A DNA stretch of 64,000 nucleotides from Verrucomicrobiia bacterium (GTDB lineage Bacteria; Verrucomicrobiota; Verrucomicrobiia; Limisphaerales; CAIMTB01), in assembly GCA_019634625.1 (NCBI GenBank), contig JAHCBA010000002.1:243178-307177 (forward strand). The letters run 5' to 3'. This document shows, piece by piece, positions 29,388-43,939 of this stretch. The notes under the pieces were generated by a model, which made no database searches, had not been told where the DNA came from, and worked only from the letters and a program-made list of their open reading frames with translations. The position numbers were made by a program, and so were the translations under genes. Every line of letters starts with the position of its first letter. Within the stretch, counting starts at the first letter, position 1.

Positions 29388-29552
29388 GCCGTATCCATGC
29401 AGTAAGGAGGAAAGCGATGGCGCCGCAGATTTTCGGGCAGGACGAGGAGTGAGCGAGGCGCGTATCGGAACCAGATACGTAACGAGCAAACGACGAAGCG
29501 CTTGCCCGAAAAGATCAAGCCAGCGCCCCCGACCTTGCTGCATGGCTACGGC
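29388..29552. mobile_element. MITE-like 165-bp imperfect palindrome
   Basis: Terminal inverted repeats of 20 bp, left GCCGTATCCATGCAGTAAGG and right CCTTGCTGCATGGCTACGGC on the plus strand, match at 18 of 20 positions. An inner perfect 10-bp pair TTTTCGGGCA/TGCCCGAAAA (29430-29439, 29503-29512) encloses a CGTATC/GATACG hairpin. The right end coincides with the first base of the stop codon of the parvulin gene. An exact 15-bp match to the left tip occurs alone at 37560-37574. Confidence 0.65.
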
Positions 29553-30571
29553 TAAGGAAATCCCACCCATTCGATCCCCGCCTCGCGGAACACGGTCTCC
29601 TGGTACTTCGGCAAGGCCTCCTGCGTCGCCTCCAGCTCCATTCTCGATTCCAACGCCTCCCGAACCTCCTCGAAGGGCACCTTCTCGCCCGGCAGACGCT
29701 CCTCCAGCTTCACCACGTGGAGCCCGAACTCGGTCCGGATCAGGTCGCTCACCCTCCCGGGTTCGAGCTTCCGCAGCGCCGCCTCCAGCTCAGGAACCAT
29801 CCGCCCCAGCGGAAACACATACTCCCCCTGCCGCTCCCGGCCGGCGGGGTCATCCGAGAAATCCCGCGCCAGCGCCCCGATGTCCTCCCCGCGCCGCGCC
29901 CGATCCGCGAGCCTTCGCGCCAGCGTCTCCTTCTCGGCCAGCTCCGTCGCGCTCAACTCCCCCCCCGCCGGGTCCCGCAATGCGATGACCACCTGACGCA
30001 CCCGCACCCGCTCCGGTCTTCGGAACTCCTCCGACCGTTCGTCATACACCCGCCGCACCCGCTCAGGCGTCACCCCCAACAGGGGTTTCAGCTCGCGGCC
30101 CAGCACCTCCTCGCAAATGGCCCGTTCGTGCAACTGCCGTTCGAAGCTCTCCGGATCGAGTCCCGCCGCACGAACCTGCGCCTCGAAGCGCGCCTGGCTC
30201 TTCGCCCTCGCCCGCTGCTCGTCGATCAGGCGCGCCACCTTCTCCCCGGCCACCCGGCGATCCTCGTCCGTGGCCCGAAGCAACAGCAACTGGGTCAGCG
30301 CCAGCTTCTCCACCAACTGCCGCTCGATGGTCCGGCGCTGCCCTTCGGCAATGCCGCGCCCCTGCGCCGCCAGCGTCGCCCGCAGGTTGATGAAGGCTTC
30401 GTCCAACTGCTCCTGGGTCACTTCCACCCCGCGGCCCCGCGCCAGCACCGCCGCCCCCGATTCCATCGCCACCGGTCCGCAACACACCGCCGCCCCAAGG
30501 ACCAGCAACCCCGTCAGCCGTGCCGTCGATCGTCCGAATGGAATCCCGTTTGCCATGCCGTTGCCTTTCAT
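29552..30571 (-). CDS. Parvulin-type peptidyl-prolyl isomerase, exported
   Basis: 339 residues. A hydrophobic leader (GLLVLGAAVCCGPVA) suggests export, possibly as a lipoprotein or soluble periplasmic chaperone. The N-terminal part is helical and SurA/PrsA-like. The PpiC/rotamase domain (about 187-288) contains RVRVRQVVIALRD, FSDDPAGRERQGEYVFPLGR and EFGLHVVKLEERLPG. It assists folding of exported proteins. The ATG at 30571 overlaps the serA stop as ATGA, indicating translational coupling; a second ATG at 30556 is possible. The MITE-like element abuts the stop codon. Confidence 0.9.
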   Translation of the reverse strand: MKGNGMANGIPFGRSTARLTGLLVLGAAVCCGPVAMESGAAVLARGRGVEVTQEQLDEAFINLRATLAAQGRGIAEGQRRTIERQLVEKLALTQLLLLRATDEDRRVAGEKVARLIDEQRARAKSQARFEAQVRAAGLDPESFERQLHERAICEEVLGRELKPLLGVTPERVRRVYDERSEEFRRPERVRVRQVVIALRDPAGGELSATELAEKETLARRLADRARRGEDIGALARDFSDDPAGRERQGEYVFPLGRMVPELEAALRKLEPGRVSDLIRTEFGLHVVKLEERLPGEKVPFEEVREALESRMELEATQEALPKYQETVFREAGIEWVGFP

Positions 30572-32160
30572 AGCCGTACCACCCGCACATGGGTGATGTC
30601 CGGGTCCCGCCCCAGCTCGGTCAAGGCCTCGTCCGGGGGCACGCTGTCCAGCACCACCGACGTCAGGGCCTCGCCTCCGACCCGGTCCCGGCTCAGGGTC
30701 ATGCTGGCGATATTAACCTGGTGGCGCCCGAGGAGCGTCCCCAAGTGACCCACAATCCCGGGCCGATCGCGGTTGCGCAACAGCAGCAGCACCCCGCTGA
30801 TCGGGATCTCGGTCGGCGTGCTGAACAACCGGACAATCCGCGGATTGTCCGGAGACCCGAAAAACGTACCGCCGGCGGAGACCTTCGTGTCTCCCGTGTG
30901 CACCGCCACGTGCAGCCACTCGTTGAAGGTCACCGCCTCGTCCGACCGCAATTCCTCCACCACCAGCCCGCGGTTGGCCGCGATCGACCGGACATTGACA
31001 AAATTCACCTCCGGACCGCTTCCCGGCTCCAGCAGCCCCCGCAGAATCGCCCGCGTCACCGGATCCGTCGCGGGCAGATTCCGCGCCTCCCCGCCATAGG
31101 TCACCTTCACCCGGTCGATCTGCCGCGGCGCGAGCTGGCCCAGGAGGCGCCCCAGCTTCTCGCCCAACTGGAGGTACGGACGCAGCACCGCGAAGGTCTT
31201 CGCATCCAGTGCGGGCACGTTCACGGCGTTGCGCACCTCCCCCTCCAGGAGGTAGGCGGTGATCGCCTCCGCCACCTCGATGCCCACGTTCTCCTGCGCC
31301 TCCTCCGTGCTCGCCCCCAGATGCGGGGTCATGATGACCTGGGGCAACGTCCTCAAGGCCAGATCCGCCGGCGGCGGCTCCGTCTCGTACACATCCAGCG
31401 CCGCCCCCGCGACCTGGCCCCCGGCAATCGCGGCCGCCAGGTCGCTCTCGACAATGATCCCCCCGCGCGCGCAGTTCAGCAGCCGCACCCCCCGCTTCAT
31501 GCGCGCCATCGCCCCCGCATGGATCATTCCCCGGGTCTCGTCGGTCATCGGAAGATGCACCGTCACGAAGTCCGCCTGCGCATACACCGCCTCCAGCTCG
31601 ACCAACTCGACATCGATGGACTTTGCCCGGGCCTGGGAGAGGTAGGGATCGTAGGCCAGCACCCTCATTCCGAAGGCTCGTGCCCGCCGGGCCACCTCGG
31701 TTCCAATACGCCCCATCCCCAGCACCCCCAGGACCTTCCCGTGAACCTCCGTTCCCGAGAAGGCCTTGCGATTCCATTCCCCGGCCTTCATCGATGCGTG
31801 GGCCTGGGGGATCCTGCGCGCCAGCGCCAGCAACATCGAAAAGGTCAGTTCCGCAGTCGATATCGTGTTCCCCGCCGGCGTGTTCATCACCACCACGCCC
31901 CGCTCCGTCGCCGCCTCGACGTCCACGTTGTCCACCCCGACTCCCGCCCGGCCCACCACCCTCAGCACGGACGCCGCCTCAATCACGGCCCGCGTGATCT
32001 TCGTCTCCGACCGTACCACCAGGCCCACGGCGTCCCGAACGCGCTCGATCAGTTCGGCCTCCGGCAGCTTCCGGCCGATCACATCCACTTGAAACTCGGC
32101 CCGCTGCTGCAGCAGCGCGATCCCCTTCGGCGACACCGGGTCGCACACGACAATCTTCAT
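30568..32160 (-). CDS. serA: D-3-phosphoglycerate dehydrogenase
   Basis: 530 residues from the ATG at 32160 (an ATG at 32163 is directly before it). The catalytic domain begins MKIVVCDPVSPKG; RAGVGVDNVDVEAA and the NAD-binding GVLGMGRIGTEVARRA (about 145-160) follow. Active-site residues are in LLNCARGGII and TPHLGASTEEAQ (near 280). Then come the intervening ASB domain and a C-terminal ACT domain (about 453-530; NRDRPGIVGHLGTLLGRHQV), typical of long SerA enzymes inhibited by serine. First step of serine synthesis from 3-phosphoglycerate. Coupled to the downstream parvulin gene. Confidence 0.95.
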   Translation of the reverse strand: MKIVVCDPVSPKGIALLQQRAEFQVDVIGRKLPEAELIERVRDAVGLVVRSETKITRAVIEAASVLRVVGRAGVGVDNVDVEAATERGVVVMNTPAGNTISTAELTFSMLLALARRIPQAHASMKAGEWNRKAFSGTEVHGKVLGVLGMGRIGTEVARRARAFGMRVLAYDPYLSQARAKSIDVELVELEAVYAQADFVTVHLPMTDETRGMIHAGAMARMKRGVRLLNCARGGIIVESDLAAAIAGGQVAGAALDVYETEPPPADLALRTLPQVIMTPHLGASTEEAQENVGIEVAEAITAYLLEGEVRNAVNVPALDAKTFAVLRPYLQLGEKLGRLLGQLAPRQIDRVKVTYGGEARNLPATDPVTRAILRGLLEPGSGPEVNFVNVRSIAANRGLVVEELRSDEAVTFNEWLHVAVHTGDTKVSAGGTFFGSPDNPRIVRLFSTPTEIPISGVLLLLRNRDRPGIVGHLGTLLGRHQVNIASMTLSRDRVGGEALTSVVLDSVPPDEALTELGRDPDITHVRVVRL

Positions 32161-32221
32161 CATGTATGAAGTCCGCATGCTAGGGAGCCCCCCAACGGGG
32201 GTCAAACAACGATCCCCGGAG

Positions 32222-32251
32222 GAAAAGAAGGCAGGGCCCGCGCCCTGCCTT
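32222..32251 (-). terminator. Intrinsic terminator after the small secreted-protein gene
   Basis: On the minus strand a perfect 10-bp stem AAGGCAGGGC/GCCCTGCCTT with a 4-base loop, followed by CTTTTCC. It lies between the 32281 stop and the serA start and separates the two transcription units. Confidence 0.75.
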
Positions 32252-32280
32252 CCCCCTGGGAGGGTCGTGCCTTGCGTTCC

Positions 32281-32754
32281 CTAGCTCTCCTCCCTCCCCT
32301 CTGCCGTTCGCGACGGCGCCCGCCCGGCCCGGCCCTCCTCCTCGACACGGGTCGCCACGACCCGCACCAACGTGGCCTCCTCCTGCCCGGCGGCGTTTCG
32401 ACGCAGCGTGCCCCCCACGCGTTCCCCCTGCTTCAGCGTCTCGAGGGTCATGGGCCGACCCTCCCGTTCCAGCCGGGTCGTCTCCAGCACGCGGATCACC
32501 CGACGGGCCTGCCGGCCCTCCAGGATCACCGTGCGCTCCTCCAGATCCACCCTCGCGATGGTTCCCCGGAAGGGATAGGTGTCCCTCCGGGTTCCCGTCG
32601 CCGGTCGTTCGACCGCGGCGGCGCTGTTCGTGGGAGTCAGGGTTGCGGCCTTTCCAGGCCCCGTTTGGCTCGTCCCCTGCCCATTGGCGGAAACGGCCAT
32701 GATGGCGGCGGCAATAGACACTGCCAGCCGCAGCAGTCCTGCGGTTTGCTTCAT
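32281..32754 (-). CDS. Small secreted protein, possible DUF5666-like
   Basis: 157 residues with a signal peptide (MKQTAGLLRLAVSIAAAIMA). A perfect Shine-Dalgarno AAGGAGGT lies nine bases before the ATG, so the start is firm. After a low-complexity region, YPFRGTIARVDLEERTVILE leads a small beta-barrel-like domain of about 75 residues (RVLETTRLEREG, GERVGGTLRRN). This pattern, a repeating strand of G-x-hydrophobic-x-x-V-D-x-x-x-x-T-hydrophobic, is like DUF5666 or OB-type periplasmic domains. The C-terminus is charged. Role unknown; it ends in a clear terminator. Confidence 0.75.
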   Translation of the reverse strand: MKQTAGLLRLAVSIAAAIMAVSANGQGTSQTGPGKAATLTPTNSAAAVERPATGTRRDTYPFRGTIARVDLEERTVILEGRQARRVIRVLETTRLEREGRPMTLETLKQGERVGGTLRRNAAGQEEATLVRVVATRVEEEGRAGRAPSRTAEGREES

Positions 32755-32962
32755 GGTTTGCTTACCTCCTTGACACGGACGAAGTGTCCGCGTTCGCCTG
32801 CCGGTTATCAGGAAGCCGGGGGCGTGTCAAAACCGAAGTCAGACAAATTTTCCATCGCCGTCCCAAGCCCACTCACTCGCTCCCCGAACTCACTCCACTC
32901 ACTTACCCGTCCTTTACGTCCACCCGCCTTCGAGTTAAGACAGTGCCGGAGGAATCCCTGAC

Positions 32963-34057
32963 ATGCCGCCCAAGAATGACGCGAAGTCGGCCGACCCGAA
33001 GCCTGCCGACTCCAAGCCCACCGACGCCGCCCGTGCCGCCGCTCACCCCCGTCAACGGGAATTGGATGCGGCCATCTCCACCATCACCAAGCAGTACGGC
33101 GACGGCGCCATCATGCGCCTGGGCGAGGTCGCGGCCCGTCATCGCATCGAGGTGATTCCCACCGGCTCCCTCGGCCTCGACCTCGCCCTCGGCGTCGGCG
33201 GCGTGCCCCGCGGCCGGGTGGTCGAGATCTTCGGCCCCGAGTCGTCCGGCAAGACCACCATCATGCTCCACATCATCGCCAACGCCCAGCGGGCCGGCGG
33301 CCTCGCCGCCTTCATCGATGCGGAACACGCCCTCGATCCCAACTACGCCCGCCGCCTCGGGGTCAACCTCGACGATCTGCTCGTTTCCCAACCCGATTCC
33401 GGAGAGGAAGCCCTCACCATCTGCGAAACCCTCGCCCGCTCCAACGCCCTCGACGTCATCGTCATCGACTCCGTCGCCGCCCTGGTCCCCAAGGCCGAAC
33501 TCGAAGGCGAAATGGGCATGGCCACCATGGGCATGCAGGCGCGCCTCATGTCCCAGGCCCTCCGCAAACTCACCGCCATCCTCAGCAAGGCCCGCACCAC
33601 CTGTCTCTTCACCAACCAGATCCGCGAAAAGGTCGGCGTCATGTTCGGCAACCCGGAAACCACCCCGGGCGGCAAGGCCCTCAAATTCTACGCCAGCGTC
33701 CGCATCGACATCCGCCGCAAGGAAACCCTCAAGGACCCCTCCGGCGCCGCCATCGGCAACCACGTCAAGACCAAGATCGTCAAGAACAAGGTCGCCCCAC
33801 CCTTCGCCGAGGCCGAATTCGACATCCTCTTCAACCACGGCATCGACCGCGAAGGTGGTGTCCTCGATGCCGGCCTCGAAGCCGGCGTCATCGACAAGAA
33901 GGGCGCCTGGCTCCAGTTCGCCGGCGAACTGATCGGCCAGGGTCGCGAAGCCGCCCGCAAGACCCTCGCCGACAAACCCGACCTCGCCCGCAAAATCACC
34001 GACACCATCGTCGCCAAACGCTTCCCGCCCGCCTCCGACGCACCGGCCGCCGCCTGA
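32963..34057 (+). CDS. recA: Recombinase RecA
   Basis: 364 residues. Walker [10 protein letters not shown] (residues 91-99), [30 protein letters not shown] and the L2-loop region [22 protein letters not shown] are all intact. It forms filaments on ssDNA, drives strand exchange and activates SOS cleavage. The N-terminal 30 residues are a Lys/Asp/Ala-rich extension ([18 protein letters not shown]). The ATG is preceded by GGAGGAA at about nine bases. I see no LexA-type palindrome upstream. Confidence 0.97.
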   Translation: MPPKNDAKSADPKPADSKPTDAARAAAHPRQRELDAAISTITKQYGDGAIMRLGEVAARHRIEVIPTGSLGLDLALGVGGVPRGRVVEIFGPESSGKTTIMLHIIANAQRAGGLAAFIDAEHALDPNYARRLGVNLDDLLVSQPDSGEEALTICETLARSNALDVIVIDSVAALVPKAELEGEMGMATMGMQARLMSQALRKLTAILSKARTTCLFTNQIREKVGVMFGNPETTPGGKALKFYASVRIDIRRKETLKDPSGAAIGNHVKTKIVKNKVAPPFAEAEFDILFNHGIDREGGVLDAGLEAGVIDKKGAWLQFAGELIGQGREAARKTLADKPDLARKITDTIVAKRFPPASDAPAAA

Positions 34058-34110
34058 CGGTGCATCCCCGAGTGGTAGGAAGAAGTGCGAGCTTCCCGAA
34101 GCGTGGCCTC

Positions 34111-34191
34111 GGAGGGCCGAGTTCCACGAGGCCGCAACAGGGTGGAGCGTTGGGTTGAGGACGGTTGAGGACTCTCGGAGCTCGTCCCTCC
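34111..34191 (+). repeat. REPIN-like dispersed repeat, family 1, copy C
   Basis: 81 bp, longer than the others by a 10-bp tandem duplication of GGTTGAGGAC. The left arm GGCCTCG...CGAGGCC also forms a hairpin. Lies between recA and secA. Confidence 0.8.
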
Positions 34192-34320
34192 GATTCGCCG
34201 CGCCGCCTCCTCCCCACCCCTCCCGGATTCGCGGACGGCCTGATCCCCGCCGGGATTGCCTTTGACGCTACCCGGGCCGGGGCGTAGCTTGGCCGACCCT
34301 TTTTCAAACGGGGCTTGACC

Positions 34321-37416
<3,096 letters not shown>

Positions 37417-37811
37417 TCCCGACCCTCCCCACCTGGCCTCGGGCCCTGCGGCTCGGGGAAGCCCGAACGGGTTCCAGAGTCTAGCCAGCGTTCGAACCCG
37501 GCATCGAGGCTTCGAATCCCGGCAGCGTCACCCCTGCCTTGGGTCGCCGAAGCCCCTCAGCCGTATCCATGCAGCCCGGGCAACGGGCGCAACCCGTTCC
37601 GACCCCGGTCTCCGTCCTCCGCCGTTCGCCGCCGCCCAACCTCCAGCGCCCGCCGCGCTGAAACCCGCAACGGCCGCCCTTCCAATTTCCCTGGCCCATT
37701 TCCCTCTGAAACGGCGCGCTGGGGGGGTGACTCGCCGGCTTGGACACGCCGGGCATCATCCACCCCCACCATGGTCTTCCAACCAACACGCCCCCGGCCC
37801 CCCCTTCTCCC
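37417..37811. other. 395-bp gap between secA and kinase gene
   Basis: No gene seen. Contains a 15-bp exact copy of the MITE tip at 37560-37574 (GCCGTATCCATGCAG) without its partner end. Pieces resembling a tRNA TpsiC arm near 37490 do not fold into a tRNA. Confidence 0.5.
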
Positions 37812-41309
<3,498 letters not shown>

Positions 41310-41336
41310 TCAGCCCAACCCACTCGAACGAATCCG

Positions 41337-43559
41337 ATGAATCCGACACCCAGCCCCCATCCATTGACCCTCCACCCGCCGTACCATCCCTCGACTCCCC
41401 GCCAGGGTGCCAATCCCGAATCCCTCCCGGTCCGCCCCAAACCCCACCACGGCGCCGCCATGCTCGCGTGCCTGGTGGGATTCCAGGCCGTTGCCGTGCA
41501 GGCGATCCCTCCCGGCGAAATCGTGGGACAATGGCCGGAACTCCCGCGCGGCTGGGCGCGAAGTCTGGTGGTAACCCACGGGCATGCCTATGTCTCCGCC
41601 CAGGGACTGTCCCGCTTCGACCTCACCGATCCCTCCCGGCCCGCCTGGCTGGGCGTCTTCGAACAGCCCACCAGCTTTGGCAGTCTCGCCACCGCGGGAA
41701 ATCACCTCTACGCCACAGGCCAGTCGTTTCACGTCCTGGACATCAGCGATCCGGCCCGTCCCGTCGCCGTCGGCGCGCTCGACGTCCCGGGTGGCGCCCT
41801 CGCCATCCAGGGGCATCTCGCCTACGTCGTGGACCCGGGATCCGACCGTGGTGCCATCCTTGACCTCTCCGAACCCACCGGCCCGCGCCAGGTCGGGACC
41901 TTCGAAACCGGGCCATCTCCTTGGGTGATTCTCGTCTCGGGCAACCTGGCTTTCACCTGGGGCAACGACGGCGGCGAATTCTTCGACCTCACCCAGCCGC
42001 TCGAACCCGTCCGGATCGCCTCGACCACCGTCCTCTTTGAAGCCCTTCTGGACGGACGTGGCTACGCCCTCGATGCCGTCACCGGCGCCTTGGCCGTGTT
42101 CGATCTGGCAGACCCCGCGGCCCCGGTCCTCCTTGGACAGGAACCCGGCAACGAAGGCGCGCCTTTCTCCAACGGGGGACGGGTCGCCGTGGTCGGAACT
42201 CAGGCCTGGGTGGCGGCCGGAACCGGCGGTTTGCGAGCGGTGGATGTCTCCGATCCCACCGCCCCCATCCGCACCGGCCACCTGCAACTGGGTCCGGCCG
42301 AAGGCGACTGGCAGGGCCTCGTCGTCGCAGGCCACCACGCCTTCGTCACCGACATCGGCTCGCTGGGAGGCGGCGGAATCCGCCTGATCGACCTTCGCGA
42401 CCCCGCCCAACCCCGACGGGTTCATCCGCTCGACGATCCGGCCGCCCGCCGACAGGACGGCTTCGAGGAAGCCTTTGGCAGCACCCTGCGGCCGGTCGTT
42501 TCCGGACGCCATGCCTACGTGCCGGACCTGCTCCAGGGCCTGCACGTCATCGACCTGGGGCAGCCACAGCAACCCGTCAGGGTGGCAACCGTGGGGTCAC
42601 GCATCACCGGGGTATCCGTGGCCGGCGATCTCGCCTTCGCCGTGGGCGAAGCGGGCCTGAGTGTCATCGATATCCGCCAGCCGGCCACCCCGCAGATCGT
42701 GGGTTCCCTGCCCATCGCCAACATCCGCGCTCCCGGCGCAGTGCTGGGACTCGGAGATCGCTGCTATGTGGGAGGAACGGTGGCCGGCGAAGCAGGCCTC
42801 CAGGTGGTCGATGTCAGTGATCCCACCCAACCCCGCCTCCTTCGCACCGTCCGGTTCCCCGCGGAACTCGGAGCTGCCGTCGCGCCCGATACCCTCGTGG
42901 TGTCAGGGAACCAGCTCTACGCCAGCCAGCGATCGGGCATGCGGGCCATCTATGACCTGACCCACCCCGACCATCCCGCACTCCGAATGATGCCCGGCCT
43001 GCCGCCCATCGAGCATTTCGCCGTCTCCGGCCACCACGCCTACTACGCCATCGGCACGATCGGGGTGGACATCGTGGATGCCTCCAATCCTGCGGCTCCC
43101 GCATACCTCGGGCCCTTTCCGACCGGCTTCGCGACAGCGGTGGCGACGACTCCAACCCATCTCTATGTCACCGGACGGCAACCGACCCGCATCTACGATC
43201 TCGCCAACCCCGCCCAGCCGGTGGAGGTGGCGGCCTTGGTGACCGGCGCCCCTCCCTCGGGATTCCTCGCCCACAACGGCCATATCCTCCTCACCCACGA
43301 GTCTGCCGGCCTCATCCTCGTCGCCGACCCGGTCGCGCCACCGCCTCTGACGCTGACCCTTACGCGTCGGCCCGGACAGGGCGCCTTCAGTCTCCAGGTG
43401 GGAGGACCTCCCGGACTCGGGTTCAGCCTGGAACGGAGCGACGACCTCCGGACCTGGACTCCCTGGATCGACGCCGAACTGCAGTCCGGCCCCCTGGACA
43501 TCGAGATCCCGGACCCTGCCGGAACCCCTCATCAGTTCCACCGCGCCCGCCGGCGTTGA
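41337..43559 (+). CDS. Secreted LVIVD-type beta-propeller protein
   Basis: 740 residues from the ATG at 41337, with a hydrophobic segment near residues 40-58 (MLACLVGFQAVAVQA) as signal sequence; the long n-region contains the positive charges, so the ATG at 41460 is less likely. At least ten LVIVD-like repeats follow, with the motif D-hydrophobic-S/T/A-DP-x-x-P (FDLTDPSRPAWLG, LDISDPARPVAVG, IDLRDPAQPRRV, VDVSDPTQPRLL). The C-terminus is a beta tail (FSLERSDDLRTWTPW). The propeller is probably extracellular. Follows the kinase by 27 bp on the same strand, so possibly co-transcribed. No enzymatic motif. Confidence 0.8.
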   Translation: MNPTPSPHPLTLHPPYHPSTPRQGANPESLPVRPKPHHGAAMLACLVGFQAVAVQAIPPGEIVGQWPELPRGWARSLVVTHGHAYVSAQGLSRFDLTDPSRPAWLGVFEQPTSFGSLATAGNHLYATGQSFHVLDISDPARPVAVGALDVPGGALAIQGHLAYVVDPGSDRGAILDLSEPTGPRQVGTFETGPSPWVILVSGNLAFTWGNDGGEFFDLTQPLEPVRIASTTVLFEALLDGRGYALDAVTGALAVFDLADPAAPVLLGQEPGNEGAPFSNGGRVAVVGTQAWVAAGTGGLRAVDVSDPTAPIRTGHLQLGPAEGDWQGLVVAGHHAFVTDIGSLGGGGIRLIDLRDPAQPRRVHPLDDPAARRQDGFEEAFGSTLRPVVSGRHAYVPDLLQGLHVIDLGQPQQPVRVATVGSRITGVSVAGDLAFAVGEAGLSVIDIRQPATPQIVGSLPIANIRAPGAVLGLGDRCYVGGTVAGEAGLQVVDVSDPTQPRLLRTVRFPAELGAAVAPDTLVVSGNQLYASQRSGMRAIYDLTHPDHPALRMMPGLPPIEHFAVSGHHAYYAIGTIGVDIVDASNPAAPAYLGPFPTGFATAVATTPTHLYVTGRQPTRIYDLANPAQPVEVAALVTGAPPSGFLAHNGHILLTHESAGLILVADPVAPPPLTLTLTRRPGQGAFSLQVGGPPGLGFSLERSDDLRTWTPWIDAELQSGPLDIEIPDPAGTPHQFHRARRR

Positions 43560-43603
43560 CACCCCACCCGGTCCGCCTCCCGCTGAAGCGAATCGAGCGA
43601 ATC

Positions 43604-43674
43604 GGAGGGACGAGCTCCGCGAGTCCTCAACCCAAAGCACCACTCCCCTGCGGCCTCGTGGAACTCCGCCCTCC
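43604..43674 (-). repeat. REPIN-like dispersed repeat, family 1, copy D
   Basis: 71 bp in reverse orientation. Plus-strand left end GGAGGGACGAGCTCCGCGAG and right end CGTGGAACTCCGCCCTCC; the two are imperfect inverted repeats. Directly followed by family 2. Confidence 0.8.
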
Positions 43675-43695
43675 GAGCCCACACCCCGGGCCCTC

Positions 43696-43757
43696 GTTGG
43701 GTGTGCACGCTTCAGCGTGTCGGGGTGGTTTGGGAGGCTTACGCTGAAGCGTGTACC
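43696..43757. repeat. REPIN-like family 2, inverted pair
   Basis: GTTGGGTGTGCACGCTTCAG... at 43696-43720 faces TACGCTGAAGCGTGTACC at 43740-43757; the arms could form a hairpin of about 15 bp with a 20-base loop. The CACGCTTCAGCGTG core is itself nearly palindromic. Confidence 0.6.
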
Positions 43758-43939
43758 ATCTTCCGCGCCAACGGCGCATCTCCATACCAGCCTGGGGCAA
43801 CGCCCCGGGACTGGTCCTCAACCCGACGCTCCCCTCCCATATCCGCGTCCCTCTGCGGATCCTCGCACCTCTCGCAATATTCTTGGCCCATATCGCCCCG
43901 ATATGTCGCGCAAAGACAGTGACATCGACCATCGCCGAT

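Noticed and set aside
37480..37540. TpsiC-like GTTCGAA and TTCGAATCC strings suggesting a tRNA
   Set aside because: No acceptor or anticodon stem at the required distances.
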